From CAWATZ01 sp963784995 (GTDB lineage: Bacteria; Planctomycetota; Planctomycetia; Gemmatales; Gemmataceae): DNA of 64,000 bases. The stretch spans positions 1,612,001-1,676,000 of the forward strand of contig CAWATZ010000002.1 in assembly GCA_963784995.1 (NCBI GenBank), given 5' to 3'. Below are positions 45,078 to 52,485 of the stretch, one piece after another; positions within the stretch are counted from its first letter, which is position 1, and each line of letters begins with the position of its first letter. The notes under the pieces were generated by a model. It saw nothing but the letters and a program-made list of their open reading frames with translations. It was not told where the DNA came from and made no database searches. A program made the position numbers and the translations under genes.

Positions 45078-45105
45078 TTGCTTCCCCCGTTCTGAGCCAT
45101 ACAAT
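45078..45105 (+). promoter_or_regulatory. Possible sigma70-type promoter upstream of the csrA leader
   Basis: TTGCTT (45078-45083), 16-base spacer, TACAAT (45100-45105). It points to csrA and to the terminator-like hairpin at 45226. Visual match only. Confidence 0.35.
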
Positions 45106-45225
45106 ACTAACGTGAGCGGGTTTCCGTGAACTCGAAATCGATGTCGATCCGGAATTGGTGAGAAGTCGTCGGATGACTAGATAAAGGGCAATTCGGCTGT
45201 GCCGGGGGGCCCGTTGACGAGTAAG

Positions 45226-45273
45226 CCGACGTGGTCGAATACCTCAGGGTGTTTGACCACGTCGGTTTTTTTT
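45226..45273 (+). terminator. Intrinsic terminator or attenuator in the csrA leader
   Basis: CCGACGTGGTC (45226-45236) pairs with GACCACGTCGG (45255-45265), followed by eight T's. It ends 71 bases before the csrA ATG, so it either ends a short upstream RNA or attenuates csrA. The whole 44942-45344 gap holds no other gene that I can support. Confidence 0.75.
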
Positions 45274-45344
45274 CTTCCGGGAGTGCGGGAAATGTCGCAG
45301 CGGAAGTGGACCGGGCGATTGGTTCTGAAAACGGAGGTTCTGCC

Positions 45345-45551
45345 ATGTTGGTCTTGTCGAGGAAGCAACAGGAATCGGTTGTCGTCGGAGGCTCCGTCGG
45401 CTTCGAGCGCCTGCTCAAAGTCACGGTGCTCGAGATTAACGGCAGGGTGGTGAGGCTGGGCTTCGAGGTCGATAAAGATGTTCCCGTCCATCGTTCGGAG
45501 GTGTGGGAACGAATCCAAGCGGGAGCCCCGGCGGGGCCTGGGGAGGGGTAA
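45345..45551 (+). CDS. csrA: Carbon storage regulator CsrA
   Basis: 68 aa. MLVLSRKQQESVVVG is the diagnostic start; the end DVPVHRSEVWERI holds the conserved RNA-binding VHR. It is a dimeric RNA-binding protein that binds GGA motifs in leader RNAs to alter translation or stability. ATG 45345 has GGAGG 7 nt upstream; the longer in-frame reading from a GTG at 45231 passes through the terminator hairpin and is not credible. A small Gly/Pro tail (AGAPAGPGEG) is added. The glycan cassette (GT4 etc.) begins 184 bp downstream on the same strand, so a shared transcript or CsrA control of that cassette is possible, but unproven. Confidence 0.95.
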   Translation: MLVLSRKQQESVVVGGSVGFERLLKVTVLEINGRVVRLGFEVDKDVPVHRSEVWERIQAGAPAGPGEG

Positions 45552-45735
45552 GGCATCGCGTTTGGTCACGAGCATGGTCAAGCAAAGCGCCAGCTGGCTC
45601 ACCACCGCTGGCTCGCTCTCCTTTCACGGACGTGACCGTTCCCCCACGCAGGAGCAAGAGTCCGTTGAGTACCGTCCAGCCTCTCAGCGTGCATCGGACA
45701 GCCAGCAGCAGAGCACAAGCTCAAGGAGATGACGA

Positions 45736-46971
45736 TTGGATACCGTTCGGCCCCTTTTCGTATCGACCTATCCGCCGGAAGAGTGTGGGCTGGCAACGTT
45801 CACCCGGGATTCAGCCGACGCAGTGGATCTGGCGGCGCGGGAGCCGGTGTCCTCGGTGGCGGCAATCCAGAAGACGCACGCGGTCGATCACGAAGACCCG
45901 CGCGTGGTTCACGTCATCGATAACCAGCGCCCGGCGGCATACAACCTGGCCGCGGAGGTGGCCAATGACGGCCCCTGCGACGTGGTCAGCTTGCAGCACG
46001 AGTTCGGCCTCTACCCCGGGGAATGGGGCGACCGCGTGCTCGCCTTTGTGCGTGCCTGTCGCAAGCCCCTCATCACCACCTTCCATACACTGATCACGCA
46101 GCCAGAGCCGCTGCCACGGCGCTTGATCCAGCATTTGGCGAACCATAGCCAGGGGATGGTGGTCATGACAAAAGTCGCCGCCCGGCTGCTGGCGAGGGTC
46201 TATGGTGTGTCGGGCCCGCGCGTCCAGGTGATTGCCCACGGAGTCCCGGTGGTCCCGAGGGAACGCGACGACGCGCCCAGGATCCGACTGGGACTGGAGG
46301 GCCGGCGAGTCATCTGCACCTTTGGGCTCATCAACCGGGGAAAGGGGCTGGAATACATGATCGAGGCCATGCCCCGGATCGTGGACGCATTCCCGGATGC
46401 CGTGTACCTGATCGTGGGAGCCACGCACCCCCAGGTCAAGCGCCAGGAGGGGGAGGTCTACCGCGAGAACCTGGTCGCGAAGGCCCAAGCGCTGGGCGTG
46501 GGCGCTCACGTTCGGTTCGTGAACCGCTATCTCAGCCTCGCCGAACTCCTGGAACACCTGCAGTCTTGCGACGTGTACGTCACCCCGTATCCCGGCAAGG
46601 ACCAGATCGCCAGCGGCACCCTGGCCTATGCCCTGGCCGCGGGGGGCGCGGTGGTGAGCACACCTTACCTTTACGCCGAAGAGGTCCTGGCGGACGGGCG
46701 CGGTCAGCTCGTGCCGTTTTCCGACAGCGGGGCCCTGGCCGAGGCCACGCTCCGGTATCTGAGTGAGCCGGCGTTCCAGGCTGAGACCCGGCGCAGAGCG
46801 TACGAATACGCCCGGCCGATGTTTTGGCCGAACGTGGGCCGGCAGTATCTGAAACTCTTCGACCAGATCGCGGCTGCCAGTAAGAAGCGAGGAAAATCGC
46901 CCTGGGCCGGGACTTTGCCAGCACCCAGCGGCAAGCGCCAAACCATCGAACCGTTGCAAGGAGGCTTCTGA
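45736..46971 (+). CDS. GT4-family glycosyltransferase
   Basis: TTG start at 45736 with AAGGAG 8 nt upstream. GT-B fold: N-terminal FVSTYPPEECGLATFTRD, acceptor-domain H in SLQHEFGLYPG, then the donor-binding half with VICTFGLINRGKGLEYMIEA, VGATHPQ and the ExxxxxxxE-type region (VTPYPGKDQIASGTLAYALA). 411 aa. It transfers a sugar from a nucleotide sugar (GDP-mannose likely in this context, by inference). First gene of a cassette: its TGA overlaps the ATG of the next gene by one base, with GH130 after that. Confidence 0.88.
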   Translation: MDTVRPLFVSTYPPEECGLATFTRDSADAVDLAAREPVSSVAAIQKTHAVDHEDPRVVHVIDNQRPAAYNLAAEVANDGPCDVVSLQHEFGLYPGEWGDRVLAFVRACRKPLITTFHTLITQPEPLPRRLIQHLANHSQGMVVMTKVAARLLARVYGVSGPRVQVIAHGVPVVPRERDDAPRIRLGLEGRRVICTFGLINRGKGLEYMIEAMPRIVDAFPDAVYLIVGATHPQVKRQEGEVYRENLVAKAQALGVGAHVRFVNRYLSLAELLEHLQSCDVYVTPYPGKDQIASGTLAYALAAGGAVVSTPYLYAEEVLADGRGQLVPFSDSGALAEATLRYLSEPAFQAETRRRAYEYARPMFWPNVGRQYLKLFDQIAAASKKRGKSPWAGTLPAPSGKRQTIEPLQGGF

Positions 46972-48047
46972 TGCCATTCGGCGAGCAACTCTCGTTGGAT
47001 CACCTGGACCGCATGACGGATTCGACCGGGCTGATCCAGCACGCCATCTACAATGTCCCGCGGCGCGAGAGCGGTTACACGACCGACGACAACGCCCGGG
47101 CCCTGCGACTCTGCACCCGTTTGTGGGGCCGACATCCGGACGAGCGCATGCTCAACCGGGTGGCGGGATACCTGAGCTTCCTGGAGTTCGCCCGCCGACC
47201 CGGCGGCGGGTTCCATAATTTCCTGAGTTACCAGCGCCACTGGTTGGACGCGGAGGGCGGTGGCGATTGCCAGGGCCAGGCGGTCTGCGCCCTGGCCGAG
47301 GTGGTCGCCAGCAGTCTGCCCGATGACTATCGCGTCCTGGCCCGGGAGTTGATCGAAGCGGTCCTGCCCACGCTCGCGGACCTTCGGAGCCTGCGGGCGC
47401 AGGCCTACGTGATCCATGCCTGGGCCCAACTGTGGTCGGCCGGGGTGACCGACCTCGGACCGCTCGAAGCCGTCGCCTGGTCCGCGGCCCGGCGTCTGGT
47501 GGAATGCTACAATCGTTCCCTGCGGCCGGACTGGCAGTGGTTCGAGATGCGGATGACCTACGCCAACGCGGTCTTACCCCATGCCCTGTTCCTCACCGCT
47601 CGGCGCTGGCCGAAGGAGGACTTTCTCGAAGTCGCGGAAACAGCGTTCGCCTTCCTTGACCGCGCGACAACGGCCGAAGGCGTCTTCTGGCCCGTCGGGA
47701 ACAGCGGTTGGTATCAGCACGGGGAGGACAAGGCCCCCTACGACCAGCAACCGGTGGAGGCCGCCACGATGGCGGATGCCGCCCTCGCCGCGTTTGACCT
47801 CCGCAACGAGGAGAATTACCTGGCAACCTTCCGCCGGACACGCGACTGGTTCCACGGCCAGAACAGCGGGCGACAGCAGGTTGCCGACGTCCGACGCGGC
47901 GCCTGTTATGACGGTCTGCGACCGTCCGGCGTCAATCGGAATCAGGGTGCGGAATCGACGCTGGCTTACTTGTGGACCGAAGTGCGGACCTTCGAGGTCC
48001 AGCACGCAGCCGAGGAAAACCACAAGCGCGCCGCGGCCCGTGCGTGA
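46971..48047 (+). CDS. Alpha/alpha-toroid glycosidase-like protein of the GT4-GH130 cassette
   Basis: ATG 46971 overlaps the previous stop (TGATG), so translation is probably coupled. 358 aa, rich in helices: SGLIQHAIYNV-like start, GYTTDDNARALRLCTRL, GGGFHNFLSY, GGGDCQGQAVCALAEV and ATMADAALAAFDL, typical of six-hairpin toroids with acidic residues (DD, ED-like) in the cavity. Database relatives are usually called glycosyltransferase or glycosidase without proof. It is the constant middle partner between a GT4 and a GH130 gene in many bacteria. No signal peptide, so cytoplasmic. Exact activity unknown. Confidence 0.75.
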   Translation: MPFGEQLSLDHLDRMTDSTGLIQHAIYNVPRRESGYTTDDNARALRLCTRLWGRHPDERMLNRVAGYLSFLEFARRPGGGFHNFLSYQRHWLDAEGGGDCQGQAVCALAEVVASSLPDDYRVLARELIEAVLPTLADLRSLRAQAYVIHAWAQLWSAGVTDLGPLEAVAWSAARRLVECYNRSLRPDWQWFEMRMTYANAVLPHALFLTARRWPKEDFLEVAETAFAFLDRATTAEGVFWPVGNSGWYQHGEDKAPYDQQPVEAATMADAALAAFDLRNEENYLATFRRTRDWFHGQNSGRQQVADVRRGACYDGLRPSGVNRNQGAESTLAYLWTEVRTFEVQHAAEENHKRAAARA

Positions 48048-48076
48048 CATTACCTCTCAGCAAGGGAAACGGACAC

Positions 48077-49093
48077 ATGGATCGAGAAGTGAAACCGGCC
48101 GGCCTGTATGCCGAACTGTTCCAGCGCTATTCCGCCAACCCGATCTTGACGGCGCGGGACTGGCCGTACCCGGCCCACACGGTATTCAACGCCGGGGCCT
48201 GTCAGATGGAAGACGAAACGATTCTGCTCGTCCGGGTCGAGGATCGCCGGGGCCATTCCCACCTGACCGTGGCCCGGAGCCGCGACGGCGTATCGAACTG
48301 GCAGATCGACTCCCGGCCCAGTTTTGCCCCCGACCCGGCCCGATTCTCGGAGGAGGAGTGGGGCGTGGAAGACCCGCGCCTGACCTGGATTGAGGAGCGC
48401 CAGGAGTGGATCATTGCCTACACGGCCTTCTCGGCGAGCGGGCCGTTGGTGTCGCTGGCGCAAACGAAGGACTTCCGGACCTTCACCCGGATGGGACCGG
48501 TCATGCCGCCGGAGGACAAGGATGCGGCTGTCTTTCCGCGCCGCCTCGGAGGCCGCTACGCGATGATCCACCGGCCGGTGTCCGCAGGCAGCTCGGGCGC
48601 GCACGTATGGCTCTCCTTCTCGCCGGATCTGACGCACTGGGGCGACCACCACATCCTCTTGCACGCCCGGCGCGGCGCGTGGTGGGACGCCAACAAGATT
48701 GGCCTGAGCCCACCCCCGCTGGAGACCCCGGAAGGCTGGCTCATCCTCTACCACGGCGTCCGCCACACCGCGGGGGGGTGCCTGTACCGCCTGGGGCTTG
48801 CGCTGCTGGACCTGGAAGACCCGCGTCGGGTCCTGCGCCGCACTGACGAATGGGTGTTCGCGCCGGAGATGCCCTACGAACGCCATGGGGACGTCAGCGG
48901 CGTGGTTTTCCCCTGCGGCTGGATTCTCGACAAGGCGACCGGCACGATCCGGATCTATTACGGCGGCGCGGACAGTTGCCTGGCGCTGGCCACTGCCCAG
49001 CTCAGCGATCTGCTCAACCACCTGCGCAAGTGCCCCGTTCCCCCGACGCGGAAACGCTCGGGCCTGACCGTGCCCGAAATCAGTCGTCCGTAG
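48077..49093 (+). CDS. GH130-family glycoside phosphorylase (mannosyl-type)
   Basis: Start chosen at ATG 48077, 29 bp after the previous stop; the longer frame to 47972 lies inside the toroid gene. Five-bladed propeller signs: NPILTARDWPYPAHTVFNAG, ILLVRVEDRRGHSHLTVARS, EEWGVEDPRLTWI (conserved acid Asp), GAWWDANKIGLSPPPLETPE, GWLILYHGVRH. GH130 enzymes phosphorolyse beta-mannosides, releasing mannose-1-phosphate; subfamilies act on beta-1,2- or beta-1,4-linked mannose. 338 aa. No signal peptide, so it acts on intracellular oligosaccharides. With the GT4 neighbour it suggests synthesis and turnover of a small mannose-containing glycan (inference). Confidence 0.9.
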   Translation: MDREVKPAGLYAELFQRYSANPILTARDWPYPAHTVFNAGACQMEDETILLVRVEDRRGHSHLTVARSRDGVSNWQIDSRPSFAPDPARFSEEEWGVEDPRLTWIEERQEWIIAYTAFSASGPLVSLAQTKDFRTFTRMGPVMPPEDKDAAVFPRRLGGRYAMIHRPVSAGSSGAHVWLSFSPDLTHWGDHHILLHARRGAWWDANKIGLSPPPLETPEGWLILYHGVRHTAGGCLYRLGLALLDLEDPRRVLRRTDEWVFAPEMPYERHGDVSGVVFPCGWILDKATGTIRIYYGGADSCLALATAQLSDLLNHLRKCPVPPTRKRSGLTVPEISRP

Positions 49094-49210
49094 TCCACGG
49101 CGAGAACCGCGGACTGCGGCAGCAATGAGCTGAAGCCCACCGGCGCTAGCAACGACCCCAGTCCGCCAATGACCGCCGGACATCCTCAACCAAGATCACG
49201 GAGCAAGACG

Positions 49211-49540
49211 ATGGCATCGACAACGCAACGCGAGAAACCCAACGACAACGAGCAACACAAGCGTGAGGCGCTGCACGCCTTCATCGGCGAACAGGTTCTC
49301 TCCGCCCTCGGCAAGCCGGGCAACTTGCTCAAAGTGCAAGTCCGGCCGTTGTGGGCGGATCGCTACCGGGTGAACATCCTCGTCGGCGCGGACGCGGCTT
49401 GTGCCACGGTTGCCGCCAGTTACTTCGTGGCGGCTGACAGCGAAGGCATCCTCACCGGATGCACCCCGACGATCGTGAGACAGTATTCGCTTGCGGCCGT
49501 GGGGGCAAGGGCCAACCTGGGAGAGCGAAAGAACCCCTGA
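49211..49540 (+). CDS. Hypothetical protein behind the glycan cassette
   Basis: Start chosen at ATG 49211 (MASTTQREKPND) with GGAG 7 nt upstream; an earlier ATG at 49169 adds 14 unsupported residues. 109 aa: a polar N-terminus, then a small alpha/beta part (HAFIGEQVLSALGKPGNLLK, VQVRPLWADRYRVNILVG) and a low-similarity tail. Family not recognised. It follows GH130 by 117 bp on the same strand and may be co-transcribed. Bases 49541-49728 contain no gene. Confidence 0.55.
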   Translation: MASTTQREKPNDNEQHKREALHAFIGEQVLSALGKPGNLLKVQVRPLWADRYRVNILVGADAACATVAASYFVAADSEGILTGCTPTIVRQYSLAAVGARANLGERKNP

Positions 49541-49728
49541 TGGCGTATGGCGCGGTGTCCTGCGGCGTGTGGCGCCGGTCGCCAGCTTGCTGCCATCGGC
49601 GGCCGTCCGCCGGACCGGCTCGGATTCCTCCTCGGCATTGCAGGGCATGACAGCGCTCCTGCAGGAGTAAGTGCGACCGCGGGCGGATCGTCTCCATCGG
49701 CGACGCGTTTTCTTTCCAATCGTCCGGC

Positions 49729-50385
49729 TTACCCGCCGGCCGATCCGCTGCAACAAGATGAGGGATGCACGAACTCGAGCAGCTCGGCAAACAGTCGCGC
49801 CAGCTCCCGCGGCTGGTAGTGGGCGTTGAGCCCGCTGGGATTGGGCAGCACCCAGACGACCGTCCCCGCCAGTTGCTGTTGCTGCCGGCCTAGCTGGGCG
49901 TCTCGCCGGGTGAACGCGGTCCGGTAGGCGGTGACGCCCAGGAAAGCGACCACGCGGGGCCGGTATTGCTCGAGCTTGGTCCGCAGCAGCCGGCCTCCCT
50001 CCTCCAGTTCCGTCCTGGTCAATTCCGTTGCGGTCGCCGAGGCCCGGGCGACCAGGTTGGTCAGGCCCTGGCGACGCTGGAGCAGGGTCTGATCCTCGAA
50101 GGGGGACAGGAGCCGCTCGGTGAAACCGGACGCATGGAGAGCGGGCCAGAAGCGATTGCCCGGCCGGGCGAAGTGATGGCCGACCGCGGCGGAGTAGAGA
50201 CTGGGATTGATGCCGCAAAAGAGCACGTCCAGTCCGGCGGCCAGCACGTCGGGGATGGTCGTGCCGGCCGCGGCGGCGATCTGGGTCCTGGTCGGTTTCC
50301 AGGGTACTGCCAAACGATTCACTCCTGCGACACAAAGGGCAAGACAATCCCCACCGGCCACCCCCCTCGCAAGCGTATCCCTCAT
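49729..50385 (-). CDS. mug: G/U mismatch-specific DNA glycosylase
   Basis: Uracil-DNA glycosylase family 2, removing U or T opposite G, or ethenocytosine. GINPSLYSAAVGHHFARPGN at about residues 58-77 carries the catalytic Asn of the GINPG motif, and PNPSGLNAHY near 181-190 is the intercalation loop (NPSGL). 218 aa, longer than E. coli Mug (168 aa) because of an N-terminal part of about 40 residues. The start ATG 50385 overlaps the previous gene's stop (ATGA), which supports this start and suggests translational coupling to the DUF1571 gene. Confidence 0.88.
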   Translation of the reverse strand: MRDTLARGVAGGDCLALCVAGVNRLAVPWKPTRTQIAAAAGTTIPDVLAAGLDVLFCGINPSLYSAAVGHHFARPGNRFWPALHASGFTERLLSPFEDQTLLQRRQGLTNLVARASATATELTRTELEEGGRLLRTKLEQYRPRVVAFLGVTAYRTAFTRRDAQLGRQQQQLAGTVVWVLPNPSGLNAHYQPRELARLFAELLEFVHPSSCCSGSAGG

Positions 50386-51221
50386 CGCGTCAGTCCATCC
50401 CTGGTAAACTGACCGGCTGAAAAGGTTGGATTGAGCTGCACATTGCGGAAGAAGTAGCTGGCGATCAGCTCGCCCTTGTCGTCGCGCAGCACCGTTCCGG
50501 TTTGCAGCCAGGTCTCGCTATCGACGTAAAGGGTCAGCTCGGCAATGCCGTCCCGTGCCGGCCGTTCGTAGCCGGTGCGGCGCAGGACGTGGCAGGTGCG
50601 ATCACCCAGGTCGGCAATCGGCCGGGTTTCCAGATACTCGACGTGCAGGGCCTGGCGTTTCTGGGCCGCGACCCAGGTGGCCAGGATGCGCTCCATGCCG
50701 CGGCGGATGCCGAATTCGGGCAAGGGGTAACGACCACTCTGCCGGGCATCGTCGCTGTCGGGCCCGCGCTCGACAATGCCAAACATGCTGCCCAGCAGTC
50801 CCGCGGGCTTGACCAGCACCTTGTTGTTGTTCTCTCCCTGGACGTAAAGGACGGTGCCGGCCCGCCGGGCCCCCTTGAGCCAGTTCAGCCGGACGCTGTG
50901 CGGCTCTTCCCGGAAGGCCACCTCGACCACCTCGGGGGGAACGAGTTGACCGCCGATTCGCTCGTGCTTGTGCAGCACGGCGGTGTAGCCCCTCACTTCC
51001 CGGCCATGGCGCCTCAGACAGTTCTCGAGAAAGACGATGGGGTTGCTCCGGGCCAACTCCAGCAGGGCGGCGTCGTCGGGCAGCGCCGAACTGGAATCGC
51101 TGACGGAGAGAAAGACGGGGGCCTCATCCGCTTCAAGCGGGACCGCGGACGGCAGGTGCGGCAGGGAGGTCGGGGCCACGGTCAGGCACAGCAACAGGCA
51201 CAGGAAAAGTTGCGGCCGCAT
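50382..51221 (-). CDS. Secreted DUF1571-domain protein
   Basis: Start ATG 51221; signal peptide within residues 1-20 (LFLCLLLCLTVAPTS). The mature part shows the DUF1571 pattern: GYTAVLHKHERIGGQLVPPE, VRLNWLKGARRAGTVLYVQG, LGSMFGIVERGPDSD, the Tyr/Pro-rich FGIRRGMERIL and a C-terminal TLYVDSETWLQTG with YFFRNVQLN. The fold is probably lipoprotein-carrier (LolA-like) beta. 279 aa. Role unknown; family is largely planctomycete. It is the first gene of a two-gene unit with mug. A 332-bp gap separates it from the divergent hydrolase gene. Confidence 0.82.
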   Translation of the reverse strand: MRPQLFLCLLLCLTVAPTSLPHLPSAVPLEADEAPVFLSVSDSSSALPDDAALLELARSNPIVFLENCLRRHGREVRGYTAVLHKHERIGGQLVPPEVVEVAFREEPHSVRLNWLKGARRAGTVLYVQGENNNKVLVKPAGLLGSMFGIVERGPDSDDARQSGRYPLPEFGIRRGMERILATWVAAQKRQALHVEYLETRPIADLGDRTCHVLRRTGYERPARDGIAELTLYVDSETWLQTGTVLRDDKGELIASYFFRNVQLNPTFSAGQFTRDGLTR

Positions 51222-51553
51222 CAGATCACTCCACGCCCAGGGGAGTTTGGTTAATCCGCTTCAGTGTATCGGAAAGCCGGAGCATCTGGCAATCCCCGGA
51301 CGCCCAGGGAGGCAAGGAAACAAGGGAAGAAACCGTCGAGCCGAGCGAACCGGCAACGTGGGTAAAGGAGCCGTGACCGCAGGGGTCCGGAAAAAGAACG
51401 GAGCCTTTCCGGTTCTGCGGGAGCCCAGGGCCCTCTTGTCTCGGTCCGGATTCCGGAATGATCTCCCGCCGTTCTCGGCCTGGATACAATGCCTTCGGTT
51501 GAGCAGCAAGCTCAACCGGGAACCGAGGAAGGCCCCCAGGGCGGAGGTTGCTC
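51222..51553. other. Divergent intergenic region
   Basis: About 330 bases between the DUF1571 gene and the lipoprotein hydrolase. No gene or obvious hairpin seen; probably holds both promoters. Confidence 0.5.
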
Positions 51554-52320
51554 ATGAGGAAGAGCACAATAGGAGCGGTTGGGATAACGCTGCTGCTGGC
51601 CGGTTGCGTCGGCGGTCCCGGCCGGGTGAGTTCCTGGACGCCGCCCGTGCCCGGGGCCCGTGCCGTGGTCCTGGTCCTCGACGGTGCCGGCGGCGCACCG
51701 AGCGCTACCGCGCCCTGTGCAAGACCGTCCAGGAGCAGGGCCTGCCTTTGCAGGTGGAGTGCGTGGAGTGGCAGCACGGCAACGGCCGCTTCATCGCGGA
51801 TCAGACCAATCCGGACCATGCCCGCGCCGCGGGATGCCAGCTGGCCGAGCGCATCCGGGCGGTGCAGCAGCGCAACCCAGCGCTGCCGATCGACCTGGTC
51901 GCGCATAGTGCCGGCAGTGCGGCCGGCCTGGCCTGTGCCGAGGCGCTGCCGCCGAACAGCCTGGAGCGGATCATCCTGCTGGCCCCGGCCGTCTCGCGCG
52001 AGCTATGATCTGCGTCCGGCCCTGGCCAGCACCGGCACGGCATGGACGTGTTCACCAGCGAGCGCGACTGGTTCTACCTGGGCCTGGGCGTCGGGCTGTT
52101 TGGCACCACCGATGGCAAGCGTGACGTGGCAGCCGGGCGGGCGGGGTTTGTCATTCCGGACAGCACAGTTCCGGGCGCGGAGCTGTACAATCGGCTGCGG
52201 CAGCATCCCTGGGACGAGTCCGTCTGCTGGACCGGGCACGATGGCGGTCATACGGGGACTTACAAGCAGGTCTTTCTGCGGACGCAAATCGTGCCGCTGC
52301 TGTGGCCGGAGGGGCGGTAG
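51554..52320 (+). pseudogene. Lipoprotein alpha/beta hydrolase-like gene with three frameshifts
   Basis: ATG 51554 opens a lipoprotein signal (MRKSTIGAVGITLLLAGCVG; Cys after LAG). Reading then changes frame near 51700, before TERYRALCKTVQEQGLPLQ; again near 51998, before SYDLRPALASTG; and again near 52035, before GMDVFTSERDWFYLG, ending at 52320. Joined, the pieces give a hydrolase-like protein: DLVAHSAGSAAGLA (nucleophile elbow, G-x-S-x-G-like), the late Asp in DVFTSERD and a His near the end (WTGHDGGHTGTY). The continuous homology suggests one former gene; as given it is nonfunctional unless the indels are assembly errors. Confidence 0.7.
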
Positions 52321-52329
52321 CGCCGTGCC

Positions 52330-52375
52330 GATTTATCGTTTCGCGCTAGGCCAGTCGAGCGCGAAACGATAAATC
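52330..52375. terminator. Hairpin after the lipoprotein hydrolase
   Basis: Exact 18-bp arms (GATTTATCGTTTCGCGCT / AGCGCGAAACGATAAATC), loop of 10, 10 bp past the stop at 52320. No T-run follows. Confidence 0.6.
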
Positions 52376-52485
52376 AGTCGCAATCGCTCTCTTTGCAATT
52401 TCGTTGTCGCTCTTTGAACCTCGCGGTTGTATGATAGGACAATGAGGTTCTTCCTTTCTCTGCCTGACCGCGAGGGAGCAACGAC

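Noticed and set aside
45231..45344. N-terminal extension of CsrA from a GTG at 45231
   Set aside because: It would run through a terminator hairpin and T-run; the canonical MLVLSRK start has a good ribosome-binding site.
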